Assembly: GCA_029907705.1 (NCBI GenBank)
Contig: JARYLJ010000008.1
Location: 1 to 58,940 of the forward strand
Reading direction: 5' to 3'
Length of the DNA: 58,940 bases
Source of the DNA: Methanomicrobiales archaeon
GTDB lineage: Archaea > Halobacteriota > Methanomicrobia > Methanomicrobiales > JACTUA01
Both the position numbers and the translations under genes were made by a program. The notes beneath the pieces were generated by a model, which saw only the letters and a list, made by a program, of their open reading frames with translations, ran no database searches and was not told the DNA's origin. Of the stretch, positions 46,552-55,252 are shown piece after piece; positions within the stretch are counted from its first letter, which is position 1, and the number at the start of each line of letters is the position of its first letter.

Positions 46552-46714
46552 TCAAATCCACCTCAAAAAAAGGTGTATCGGAGAGTATATAAACTTTCTC
46601 TATATATCTCGATTTTCTGGCTCTCTATTCCAGGTTGGAGCCCCATCTGACCTTCTAATTACATGAAAAACGAGATAATCCAGATAAAAATTATAAGGCA
46701 GGATTGACATTATT

Positions 46715-47491
46715 TTATAATTCAGTTCGATTTATTCCCTTTTTATGTTTTTTTGCAAGCGAATCAGCGAGTAAAATTGCATTGGAATAATCCGGAGAAG
46801 CGCGCGATGTATCCACAAATATTCTGTGGATATTCACCACAGGCGCACCATGACCCCTGCCACCCCCGAGGAGGACCAGGGTTCTGAAGATCAGGTTTCC
46901 TGCAATTCCATCGGGTGCGATGACCACACCGCAGGACTCGACCGCTTCCTCGATGAGAATCTCGCAATGCCGCCCTCCGATGAGGCGGGCAATCAATTCG
47001 GCATCACCGAGCGTCCTGTCCACCGCCGGATGCCTGCCGATATCACCGAGTCTTCCACCGGAGAGGATGCCCACCTCGGTCGGAAGTCCTATTACAGTCG
47101 CCAACGATCTCGCATTTTTGGCCAGGGAGATCCGCTCCGCTACCGTCCAGCCCTCGTCCACCCCCACCGGTGCGAGGAGGAACTTCCTGCCCTTCCCGGT
47201 CTCCAGGAGAGCGACCCTTTCGAGTCTTTCCACCTCCATCGCTGACTTCAGGGCCCTCAGGGCCTCGTTCGCAGGAAGAGAACCCCTCACCGCTGCATCT
47301 ATCTGGCCCTCCGCGAGATCCAGCGCCAGCGCATGTTCGGGCTCCTTATGCACCGCCCTCTCGCACCTCGATGGTGCATCGGGCAGAGATTCCCTCCTGC
47401 CATAGAGGACAGGGACCAGATCTTCGGGGAGGGAGACGAGGCAGGAGATCAATCGTCGGGATTCCCTCCCGACACCGATTCCGATTCTCAT
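46715..47491 (-). CDS. mtxX: Methanogenesis marker protein 4 (MtxX)
   Basis: A 258-residue protein related to phosphotransacetylase-like folds, found in methanogens and annotated as marker 4 / MtxX. Recognisable parts are RIGIGVGRE at the start, GLPTEVGILSGGRLGDIGRH in the middle, and a C-terminal block with VIAPDGIAGNLIFRTLVLLG and SPDYSNAILLADSLAKKH. Biochemical function is not established. The ATG overlaps the stop of marker protein 2 by 4 bases, so the two are translationally coupled. Confidence 0.82.
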   Translation of the reverse strand: MRIGIGVGRESRRLISCLVSLPEDLVPVLYGRRESLPDAPSRCERAVHKEPEHALALDLAEGQIDAAVRGSLPANEALRALKSAMEVERLERVALLETGKGRKFLLAPVGVDEGWTVAERISLAKNARSLATVIGLPTEVGILSGGRLGDIGRHPAVDRTLGDAELIARLIGGRHCEILIEEAVESCGVVIAPDGIAGNLIFRTLVLLGGGRGHGAPVVNIHRIFVDTSRASPDYSNAILLADSLAKKHKKGINRTEL

Positions 47492-48498
47492 ACCACAGGA
47501 ACGATGGGATCAATGAAGAGGCGCATGATGCCGTCGGAGCGAAGGTCGAAGACCGATGTCTGTTCTTCTCCATGCCGAATATCGAGATTGCCTGTGTCTG
47601 TCACATAACCGATCTCCGCAGCGGTCATGCCCACCTCTTCGAACGACTTTATCACCCTTTCCACATGCTCTTCTCTCGCAGTCAGTACAAAACCCATACC
47701 CGGGTACATCCTGACCCAGTGCTCGAACCGTATCCCCTGCCTCTCCAGATTCGGCCTGGGTATCCGATCCAGTTCGATCACCGCCCCCTTGCTGCTCGTT
47801 TCGAGGAGCATGCCGAGGGTCCCGATCACACCCGGATTGCTGATATCCTTCCCTGCGGTGACCAGGTGAGACTCTCCCAGATCCTGCATCAGCTGCACCT
47901 GCCTGCGCACCTCCTCTGCGGTTTTCATCGTCACCGAGTCCCAGTTCAGTATGCAGGATGGATGGACCCTGCCCTCCAGGTCAACTGCGGTCACGATGCG
48001 ATCCCCCTCCCTCGCCGTATGGCTGAAAATCACCGAGTCGAGGCGTGCCACCCCCAGAATGGCGACATCGATGACACTGTATGGCGTATCGGGATGGAGG
48101 TGCCCCCCCACGACAGGAACTCCGAACTGCGCGGAGGCATGGGACATACCCTGGGTGACCTTCTCTCTGATCTCCTCGTTATTGAACGAGAGGACATCGA
48201 CGCAGGCGACCGGCCTACCACCCATCGCGGCAATGTCATGGACATTCACGAGAACCGCACAATAACCGGCCCACCACGGGTCTGCCTCCATCAGGCGGCT
48301 CCAGATTCCGTCGGCAGCGAGCAGGAGCGCCTGGTCCCCATTTCTGATGACGGCCGCATCCTCTCCGAACGACGCGATCACATCAGGTGAGTCGATCTTG
48401 AGGGATCGTATCATCGCACCTATCGCGTGCTTTCTCGTCACCCCTTCGTACTCCCTTACTGCACGCGCCACGGAATCGACGGAGCAATTGTTCTTCAC
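47488..48498 (-). CDS. Methanogenesis marker protein 2 (PurM/AIR-synthase-like)
   Basis: A 336-residue protein of the PurM/SelD/HypE ATP-binding fold. SFGEDAAVIRNGDQALLLAA and NVHDIAAMGGRPVACVDVL match the nucleotide- and Mg-binding segments; GVPVVGGHLHPDTPYSVIDV and AGKDISNPGVIGTLGMLLE are family blocks. It is restricted to methanogens as marker 2; the substrate is unknown. The start is GTG 48498 behind a G-rich Shine-Dalgarno (GGTGGGG). Confidence 0.85.
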   Translation of the reverse strand: MKNNCSVDSVARAVREYEGVTRKHAIGAMIRSLKIDSPDVIASFGEDAAVIRNGDQALLLAADGIWSRLMEADPWWAGYCAVLVNVHDIAAMGGRPVACVDVLSFNNEEIREKVTQGMSHASAQFGVPVVGGHLHPDTPYSVIDVAILGVARLDSVIFSHTAREGDRIVTAVDLEGRVHPSCILNWDSVTMKTAEEVRRQVQLMQDLGESHLVTAGKDISNPGVIGTLGMLLETSSKGAVIELDRIPRPNLERQGIRFEHWVRMYPGMGFVLTAREEHVERVIKSFEEVGMTAAEIGYVTDTGNLDIRHGEEQTSVFDLRSDGIMRLFIDPIVPVV

Positions 48499-48571
48499 AA
48501 CCCCACCGCTCTTGTAGAATCATCCGTTCTCATCCGAGATAATTTATTTGATTAAGGGCGGATCTCTCTCT

Positions 48572-49909
48572 GTGGATTGGGCAGAAAAATACAGGCCGGA
48601 ACACCTGAAGGACGTGATCGGCAACACCCAGACCCTCGGCCAGATGCTCTCATGGGCCAGGAACTGGACTCCCCGAAGCAAACCGCTGCTGCTGTACGGG
48701 AAGCCCGGTACTGGCAAGACCTCGAGCGCCCATGCGCTGGCGAGGGATATGAAATGGGAGGTAGTGGAGCTGAATGCCTCGGATCAGCGCACGAAGGCCC
48801 TGCTCGAAAAGGTCGCCGGTTCATCCTCCACCACGGCTTCGATAAGCGGCGCGGCGAGGCATCTTATACTGCTTGACGAGGTCGACAATCTCCACGGAAC
48901 CGCAGACAGGGGCGGTGCAAAGGCGTTGCTCGAAATCATCCGGCGAAGCGCACAGCCGATCATACTGATCGCAAACAATCTTCAAGGTGTCCCGTCGGAG
49001 CTTCGTATGCAATGCGAACCGATCGTCTTCAGGGCGGTGCAGTCCCGCTCGATACTGCCCCGCCTGAAGTTCATCTGTTCTTCAGAGGGTGTCAGGTGCA
49101 GCGAAAAGATCCTGAAGGAGATCTCCGAGGCGTCCGGAGGAGATGTGCGGGCCGCGATCTCCATGCTTTCGGCGGTCGCCATGGGCGAGAAGGAGGTGAG
49201 CGAAGCGGATCTGGAGATCTCCATGAAGGACGAACGTGCGACGATATTCGACCTCGTGAGCAGGGTATTCAGGAGCGAACCGGACGAAGAGCTGCTCAGG
49301 ACCGCGATGGATATCGTAGAGAGCCCCGATGATATCCAGCAGTGGCTCGAAGGTTCAATTCCCCATCTTCAGGATGGGGAGGCGATCTCCGCCGGCTATC
49401 GTGCACTCTCGAAGGCGGACCTTTTTACAGGCCGGGTGCTGAGGAGACAGTACTATACATTATGGCGATATGCACAGGCAATTTCGCTCGTGGGAGTCTC
49501 GGCAGCCGCCGGAGGCAGAGTCATACACGAGAGGATCATGCCGCCCCCGCGCTGGCATCGCATGAGCACGCTGAGGCGTCAGAAGGCACTGAGAAATGCA
49601 TTGCTGAAGAAGCTCTCCGAGAGGCTCCACATACCGCCCGACGAACTGAGGAACGAGTACCTCACCTCCCTCTCTCTCCTCGTGGAGGCGGATCCGGAAC
49701 GATTCGTCCTCGAATTCGCCCTCGATACCGAGGAACTGAACCTGTTCATCCATGACAGGAAGAAGGCGACAGAGATCATGAAGCGCATGTCGGAGAGGGG
49801 GCCCGTCGTTGCAGGTGCAAAGGCAGGATCGGCTGTTGGTGATGCGGAGGAGGAGAAGCGAACGAGACGCGGGAAGCAGGCGAGACAGAAGCAGACGACC
49901 CTTTTTTAA
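48572..49909 (+). CDS. rfcL: Replication factor C large subunit
   Basis: Clamp-loader subunit that, with RfcS, loads PCNA. The AAA+ domain has DWAEKYRPEHLKDVIGN, Walker A YGKPGTGKTSSAHALA, Walker B LILLDEVDNLHG and a sensor 1 region (IILIANNL). A C-terminal collar domain follows, then a basic tail ending in the PCNA-binding KQTTLF. Length is 445 residues from GTG 48572. TATTTGATTA (about 48545) fits a TATA box 25-27 bases before that GTG, suggesting a leaderless mRNA; TTG 48548 would then lie inside the promoter. Confidence 0.95.
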   Translation: MDWAEKYRPEHLKDVIGNTQTLGQMLSWARNWTPRSKPLLLYGKPGTGKTSSAHALARDMKWEVVELNASDQRTKALLEKVAGSSSTTASISGAARHLILLDEVDNLHGTADRGGAKALLEIIRRSAQPIILIANNLQGVPSELRMQCEPIVFRAVQSRSILPRLKFICSSEGVRCSEKILKEISEASGGDVRAAISMLSAVAMGEKEVSEADLEISMKDERATIFDLVSRVFRSEPDEELLRTAMDIVESPDDIQQWLEGSIPHLQDGEAISAGYRALSKADLFTGRVLRRQYYTLWRYAQAISLVGVSAAAGGRVIHERIMPPPRWHRMSTLRRQKALRNALLKKLSERLHIPPDELRNEYLTSLSLLVEADPERFVLEFALDTEELNLFIHDRKKATEIMKRMSERGPVVAGAKAGSAVGDAEEEKRTRRGKQARQKQTTLF

Positions 49910-49916
49910 TCCCCTC

Positions 49917-50324
49917 TCAGGAGGACGCCCTCGAGCGGTACAGGTGCAGGGTAACACCACAGTCGATGATAGTGCCACCGTCCTCGAAGATCTCGTTTCC
50001 AAGGTGGTAAACAATCAGATCTGCATCCACCAGACTCGAGATCGCGATGAGGGGCGGGACCAGCTCCACACCGGGCCTTACCGCATATATGAGCTCGGCT
50101 CCACGGTAAATCTCCTCCCTCGGCTCGAAGATATCGTCCTCTATCAACTCGATGACACTGTGGCCTTCAGGCAAGGCTATATCGGTGCATCTGACATGCA
50201 CTCCTGCCTCCATCAGCCTCCGTGCCACATCCATGTTTCTCCCGATCCCCACCTCCACCACTCTCGCATAGCGATTCGCGATATAACGAGCGATGCATTC
50301 TTCAATACGCTTATGGTAGGGCAT
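49917..50324 (-). CDS. UPF0146 family protein
   Basis: A 135-residue protein, MPYHKRIEECIARYIANRYA start. The UPF0146 pattern resembles a Rossmann-like methyltransferase fragment (VVEVGIGRNMDVARRL, CTDI) without full SAM motif. The start at ATG 50324 is chosen from the family N-terminus; AAAATATTTTG about 27 bases upstream is a good TATA box for a leaderless transcript. It is divergent from amzA only 16 bases away and converges with rfcL. Function unknown. Confidence 0.8.
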   Translation of the reverse strand: MPYHKRIEECIARYIANRYARVVEVGIGRNMDVARRLMEAGVHVRCTDIALPEGHSVIELIEDDIFEPREEIYRGAELIYAVRPGVELVPPLIAISSLVDADLIVYHLGNEIFEDGGTIIDCGVTLHLYRSRASS

Positions 50325-50326
50325 CA

Positions 50327-50339
50327 CAGAAGTTCTGTT
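50327..50339 (+). promoter_or_regulatory. Palindrome between divergent start codons
   Basis: ACAGAA-G-TTCTGT, a 13-base palindrome, fills the 16-base gap between the UPF0146 ATG and the amzA ATG. With both mRNAs probably leaderless, it sits over both transcription starts, a natural operator position. Confidence 0.4.
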
Positions 50340-50340
50340 A

Positions 50341-50889
50341 ATGCTCGTCAAAATATTTTGGGATGTCGACGCAGCGGAAGGAATGGGGAGACCGGTGGCG
50401 AAGGAGATCGCAGACATCCTCCAGATGGATATCGAACTGGACGAGAGCCCGGTCATGCTCACCGGGTTCAACAGGCATCGAAAGCAGTTCGATGCCGGCC
50501 AGATACTGGAGCGGATCCAACTTTATAAGAAAGGGCATCGGATCCGTGAGCCCGTGCTTCTGGTCACAGGAAAGGACCTCTTCATAAAAGGTTCTGATTT
50601 CGTTTATGGCCTCGCGAAGGAGGCGTTCGGAGCAGCGGTCGTCTCGACTGCCCGTATGCAGGACGAGTTCTACCAGAGGAGGACGGATCTCCATGCGCTA
50701 TGCATGAGGACTGCCACAGAAGGTGCGCACGAGATCGGACATCTCTTCGGGCTATCTCACTGCCCGGACATCTCGTGCGTCATGTTCGCCCCCGAGAACA
50801 GGGATCAGCTCGATCGAAAATCCATATTCCTCTGCAGAGAATGCCGATCGAAGCTCGAATCGGCCATCTCCTCCTCTCACCCGGAATAA
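50341..50889 (+). CDS. amzA: Archaemetzincin zinc metalloprotease
   Basis: A 182-residue metzincin-like protease. The zinc motif HEIGHLFGLSHC (about 128-139) is followed by CVM and a C-terminal CRECRSK, the extra four-Cys zinc set typical of archaemetzincins. The N-terminal LVKIFWDVD and FNRHRKQFDAGQIL match the family. It has no signal peptide and so is cytoplasmic. Physiological substrate is unknown. Confidence 0.93.
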   Translation: MLVKIFWDVDAAEGMGRPVAKEIADILQMDIELDESPVMLTGFNRHRKQFDAGQILERIQLYKKGHRIREPVLLVTGKDLFIKGSDFVYGLAKEAFGAAVVSTARMQDEFYQRRTDLHALCMRTATEGAHEIGHLFGLSHCPDISCVMFAPENRDQLDRKSIFLCRECRSKLESAISSSHPE

Positions 50890-50939
50890 ACCAATCCAGA
50901 CTGAACGATCCATCGGGTTTCTTTCACGAGCTGGAACAG

Positions 50940-51090
50940 AAGTACATTCGGAATTTTTAGATTCACGATATGGATCATGATATTGCGGCTGGATCGAATG
51001 ATATCGCCATATCAATGCAGTTTCAGGATGACAAACGTCCAGCATATCAGTCATGTCTCGGTGCGTGCAGAGGATCGCCCGGGGTACGAT
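50940..51090 (+). repeat. Dispersed repeat, copy B
   Basis: The core 50940-51021 is collinear with copy A (59 of 82 identical, no gaps). Similarity continues to GTGCAGAGGATCGCCCG near 51065-51082. In the frame of A it reads KYIRNF-stop-IHDMDHDIAAGSN...MQF, so a stop codon interrupts it. Confidence 0.65.
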
Positions 51091-51443
51091 CCGAAGGAGG
51101 ACAGGGATTGCCCGCGGGGCGCCATGGGCATAGCCCCCTGAAGCGTTCATCGATCGAAAGCAAACAAAAAAAGAATAATCTCATCATCGAAGGTCGGTTC
51201 GTTTTACTCTCTGAAAAAACATGAAATCCCCGCTGTATTTTTACTCCACGACATGGGTTCTTTCGGTACGGATTCGGAAAGGATTTGAACCCGGACCCGG
51301 CCTGCTGATGCATTTCTGGCGTGTTATATAACGGTTCTGATGAGGTATGGCGATTGTGTCCGGTCCCGATTCATTGCCCAGGGGAATATGATCACAGAGG
51401 ATCCGTACGGATCGCATCTCTGACCCAATCGACCGGATATCCT
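51091..51443. other. Spacer, nothing recognised
   Basis: About 350 bases between repeat B and the end of the RNB gene. A-rich bases at 51165-51180 and short open frames have no protein-like features. No tRNA fold could be completed around 51290. Confidence 0.35.
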
Positions 51444-53003
51444 TCACTTTCTGGCGCTGCGATCGATTTCAATGGCGGAGGCGTGGTTCTCAACTTTCCT
51501 CACGCATGCGAAGTCGATGAATCCTTCTTCCGGCAATGTCCTGAGCAGCCTTACGAGTATCCTGTCCCCCACTCTGAGACCGCGTTCGTTCTCCACCACC
51601 CTGCCCTCCGCCGGAGGGTCCAGAATCCTTGTATATGTACCCTTTTCTGCCGCACCCGTGACGATCCCCTCGAAGGCATCACCGATGCGATCCTCAAGCA
51701 GGATGGCAGCAGCGACCTTTCTCGCGAACCTCGCTGCTTTTTCGGCAGATTTATCCCGATCGGTCAGGTGAGCCGCAAGTTCGTCGAGTTCCTCTGTGGA
51801 ATACGTTAAGGGAGTACCGGCGAGGAGGGACTTTATGAGCCTCTGGTTCACGATATCGACATAGCGCCTGTTCGGTGCCGTGGAGTGGGTATATTCCCTC
51901 ACCTGGAGTGCGAAGTGGCCGATCGGGATCTCTCCCGGAACGAATGGGACGTACTCCCCCGGTCCCATCAGTTTCACAATGGCGAGGGAGAGATCAGGGA
52001 ACCGCTCGGGATCCGCCCTCCTTCTCTCATCCAGGAACCTGGCGAGCGCCTTTGCTTCCGGTCTCTCCGGCAAACCGAATCCATACCTGGCGGCGGTCTC
52101 CACTATGCCTGCCCAGTTCTTCGGGACCCTCACAATCCTCTGGAGCATGGGGATCCGTTCTTGACCAAGGAAATGCACCATCGTCCTGTTCGCGGCCACC
52201 ATCAGCTCCTCGATGATGCGGCGTGCGGTGTTCTGCTCCTGAAGGACGAGCGAACGGACCTCACCTCCTTCGACCACAGGGACAGGTTCGAGTGTCTCCA
52301 GATCGAGCGCGCCCTGCGCCATTCTATGATGGCGCAGCATCTCTGCCACTTCTGCCTGGAGCCGGAGCTGCTCTTCCAGCCCATGGACGGTGCGGACCGC
52401 GTCGGGGATGCCTGATTTACCTTCCAGCCATTCCCCGATCTCCTCGTACACGAGTTTCGCTTTGTTTCTGACCAGCGCCGGGTATATTCCACCGAAGTTC
52501 AGCTCGCCATCCTGCATCACCGCAAACTCAATGACGATGGCATGCCGATCCTGCAGGGGTAGAAGTGAACTCACTCCCTTTGAGAGGCGGTCGGGAAGCA
52601 TGGGGAAGGTCTCGAAGCCCAGATATACCGAGGTGCCATTCGCCAACGCATGCCGGTCGATGGCAGTGCCCTTTTTCACATAATGGTCCACATCCGCGAT
52701 CGCTACGAGCACGCGAACTCCGCCGTTCTCCGACTGTTCGCAGTACTCGATCTGGTCGAGATCCTCGGAATCGATATTGTCGATGGACGACCAGAGCAGG
52801 GGGCGGAGGTCGCGGGTATCCCCACTGAACTCCTGTACATCCTCCCGCAGCAATTCGGCCTCGTGGAGCACCTCGGGCGGAAAGGCCGGCAGGAAACCGT
52901 ACCTCTCCATCGCCCTGCGTGCAATGGCCTTCAGATCGATCCGGCGGCGACTCCCTCTCATCGGCTTCAGAAGGGATCTGCTTCCGTTGCATAAATACCC
53001 CAT
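51444..53003 (-). CDS. RNB-domain exoribonuclease (RNase II/R family)
   Basis: A 519-residue protein. The RNB catalytic domain begins near residue 70: DLRPLLWSSIDNIDSEDLDQ, then VRVLVAIADVDHYVKKGTAID and FETFPMLPDRLSKGVSSLLP, with the conserved Asp cluster. MVAANRTMVHFLGQ, ALQVREYTHSTAPNRRYVDI and a C-terminal S1-like segment (FEGIVTGAAEKGTYTRIL, GDRILVRLL) complete it. RNase R-type enzymes are sporadic in archaea. ATG 53003 has GGAGGG 8 bases upstream; ATG 52961 is the alternative. Confidence 0.92.
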   Translation of the reverse strand: MGYLCNGSRSLLKPMRGSRRRIDLKAIARRAMERYGFLPAFPPEVLHEAELLREDVQEFSGDTRDLRPLLWSSIDNIDSEDLDQIEYCEQSENGGVRVLVAIADVDHYVKKGTAIDRHALANGTSVYLGFETFPMLPDRLSKGVSSLLPLQDRHAIVIEFAVMQDGELNFGGIYPALVRNKAKLVYEEIGEWLEGKSGIPDAVRTVHGLEEQLRLQAEVAEMLRHHRMAQGALDLETLEPVPVVEGGEVRSLVLQEQNTARRIIEELMVAANRTMVHFLGQERIPMLQRIVRVPKNWAGIVETAARYGFGLPERPEAKALARFLDERRRADPERFPDLSLAIVKLMGPGEYVPFVPGEIPIGHFALQVREYTHSTAPNRRYVDIVNQRLIKSLLAGTPLTYSTEELDELAAHLTDRDKSAEKAARFARKVAAAILLEDRIGDAFEGIVTGAAEKGTYTRILDPPAEGRVVENERGLRVGDRILVRLLRTLPEEGFIDFACVRKVENHASAIEIDRSARK

Positions 53004-53666
53004 CAGCCTGCCCTCCGGTACGAACTTCCCCGGTGGGTGTATTTACCCACCGATGGGGTTCAGAGTGGCATTCCGCACCCCATACGTGATGACGATCGAA
53101 ACGACGGCCCCGATACCTCTTCGACGAACCCATCTGCTCTGCCTGCTGGAAGAAGATTGGAGTCATATCGGTCTGGACGCTTCGAGCGCCTTTAAAACAA
53201 TAAAAAGAATTCGATTCACCGACAGACCGATGGTGCGGAGCACGTTGTCCCTCCCAGTATAAATTTCATGGGTGATGTTGAGTTCAAGCTTGATCCGGGC
53301 GTGGTTATTCACTCGATATCGAATTAAACGTTAAGTATATCCCAATTCTTTTACAGTACGGACGGCCGCGACCCGGGCCTCCGGTCCCCCTGCCCCGGCG
53401 CTCTCCTGGCCCATGCACGATCCCATTTCCGATGTTTCGCGGAGGGCAACTGCTGAAGAAATTTTCCAGACTCTCTTACCAGCAGGATCCCCCCTCTGCA
53501 TTGCAGGGGAACATCGCGAGATCCACTGCCAGGGCGATACCTTCGATCCTTCTCATTGACCGCGTCCATGATGACGAGGGTATTTCAGGAAAAGGGGATA
53601 TTCAGATACCGATTGATAGCGAGAATGGAGGTCGAATCTTTCCGTCCTTTGATGCTTTATTCGCCC
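53004..53666. other. Long spacer before the RNB gene
   Basis: About 660 bases. Apart from the palindrome at 53031-53052 and AT-rich segments (53195-53215, 53320-53350), nothing is recognised; a short minus-strand frame at 53351-53569 looks non-coding. Confidence 0.4.
53031..53052 (-). promoter_or_regulatory. Perfect palindrome over promoter of RNB gene
   Basis: CGGTGGGT (53031-53038) and ACCCACCG (53045-53052) flank GTATTT; on the minus strand the centre reads AAATAC and TAAATA, a box A candidate, and the RNB start codon is 28 bases downstream. An inverted repeat centred on a TATA box is a classic archaeal operator arrangement. Confidence 0.5.
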
Positions 53667-54263
53667 TCATTTTCCTTTCCTGAACGAGGAGACGATCTTC
53701 AGTGTCCTCTCCAGGATGCCGCGTTTCCTCACGGGGTACACGTTTTCTGAGACCTGCCTCACGTCCTCGACCGTGTAGAAGGCGTGGGGATTATGCTCCT
53801 TTATCATCCTGATGGTGTCCGGAAGAATCCTGCGGTCCACGATGGTGAAGACCATCTGAACGGGGCCTCTCGCACCGGATGCGTTCACAACGGTAAGGCC
53901 ATAGGATGCCTCCTTGAGCCTGGATATGAGCCTGGAGGCATCCTCCTTCAGTATGACCCTCACCATCACATTGCCGATGGAGAGTTTGTCCTCCAGTGTG
54001 ATGCCGACGAACGTCCCCATCGCGAAGCCGCCTGCGTATGCAAAATAGGTGGCGACGTTGTTCAGGTCCCTCATGATCTGGCCGATGGCTAGCAGCCAGA
54101 TCGAGATCTCGAAGAAACCGAGCGCAGGTGCGAGGTAACGGTACCCCCTCGAGACGAAGATCACCCTGATGGTCCCCAGACTCACATCGCATATGCGTGC
54201 GAGAAATATGAGAACCGGGAGGAGGATCCAGCGGTAGATCTCTCCGATCCCGAGCTCGAGCAT
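53667..54263 (-). CDS. UPF0316 membrane protein
   Basis: A 198-residue protein with three N-terminal membrane helices (about 12-30, 44-64, 68-90; ARICDVSLGTIRVIFVSRG between the first two is a family hallmark, as is AYAGGFAMGTFVGITLEDKL) and a C-terminal soluble DUF2179-like domain (about 95-180; SYGLTVVNASGARGPVQMVF). Function is unknown; an ion or small-molecule sensor role is speculation. It stands alone. Confidence 0.88.
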   Translation of the reverse strand: MLELGIGEIYRWILLPVLIFLARICDVSLGTIRVIFVSRGYRYLAPALGFFEISIWLLAIGQIMRDLNNVATYFAYAGGFAMGTFVGITLEDKLSIGNVMVRVILKEDASRLISRLKEASYGLTVVNASGARGPVQMVFTIVDRRILPDTIRMIKEHNPHAFYTVEDVRQVSENVYPVRKRGILERTLKIVSSFRKGK

Positions 54264-54391
54264 TGCACCTCCTCCTAAGTCAGAAATTTCGAATCTGCCG
54301 ATAAAAGGCTATGCCCTCCCTTCGATGGGATCGTTTACTGCGGGATAAAGGAGATGATGGATGAATAAACGAGCGCGGAACCAGGGGAGGA

Positions 54392-55033
54392 TCATCTGCT
54401 CTCCGCCGCCTCCACCAACCCCGTCTTCTTCTGTTCGAGGAGCGCAATCGCCCTGGATACCTCCTCCCTGACCACCGGCTCCTCGTCTTTGAGGGCTGCC
54501 TGGAGATGTTCTACCGCCCTGAAATCCCCGATCCGACCGAGTGCCCATGCTGCATTCTTTCGGACTTCCCTTTTTCTGTCCTTCAACGCCCGAACGAGCG
54601 GTTCGACTGCACGCACATCTCCGATCCTGCCCAGCGACCATGCGGCCCCCTGCCTGACCCACTTGCTCTCTGAACCGAGTGCTTCGATCAGTGCATCCAC
54701 CGCCGAGGGTTCACCGATCCTGCCGAGCGCCTGCACCGCCATCCACTGGACATCCTCGAAGGGATCCTTCAATGCCTGAATGAGGAATGGTACAGCGCGG
54801 GGATCTCTCAGCTCGCCCAGCGCTTCTGCTGCCCGCCATCGGCTGTTCAGATCCCCTTTTCTCAGATACCTGACGAGCAATCTGAAGTACTTATCCTTCT
54901 CGTCCTCTCTGTCGATCGCATCCCTTTCACCAGCGATATCGGGATCCTTCCTCTCTCCTCCATCCTTCCCGCTCATTTCCTTTGAGGTGACATTATCCTC
55001 CAACTGCAATAATTCTTTGGGCTCTCTCTCCAT
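54392..55033 (-). CDS. HEAT-repeat (PBS lyase-like) protein
   Basis: A 213-residue protein. After a charged N-terminus (1-55), about five HEAT repeats of 31 residues run to the end, each with an A.LG..RD..AV..L..AL.D pattern: SRWRAAEALGELRDPRAVPF, VQWMAVQALGRIGEPSAVDA, VRQGAAWSLGRIGDVRAVEP, VRKNAAWALGRIGDFRAVEH, VREEVSRAIALLEQ. It is probably a protein-binding scaffold; the target is unknown. Repeats are unusually alike, suggesting recent expansion. Confidence 0.88.
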   Translation of the reverse strand: MEREPKELLQLEDNVTSKEMSGKDGGERKDPDIAGERDAIDREDEKDKYFRLLVRYLRKGDLNSRWRAAEALGELRDPRAVPFLIQALKDPFEDVQWMAVQALGRIGEPSAVDALIEALGSESKWVRQGAAWSLGRIGDVRAVEPLVRALKDRKREVRKNAAWALGRIGDFRAVEHLQAALKDEEPVVREEVSRAIALLEQKKTGLVEAAESR

Positions 55034-55252
55034 TCCGGGGACATATCATAAAAAATGAAAACAAGCTCCTAAAGGGGTATTTTCTCGATTCAATACGTTC
55101 TGATGCAGCGAGGGCGGGATCTCCTCGCAACAGGTCCTTCGCATGCAGGGTTCAATCCGAATCAGAAGGGTATGACAGGAGCGTGGGTAATTAACACATA
55201 AAAGAGTGGAACGATGGCGATGGCGGCAGGAGATGCATCTCCCTCATATCCT

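Noticed and set aside
51270-51320. tRNA-like TTTGAACCCGGACCCGG stretch
   Set aside because: No acceptor, D or anticodon stems could be paired around it.
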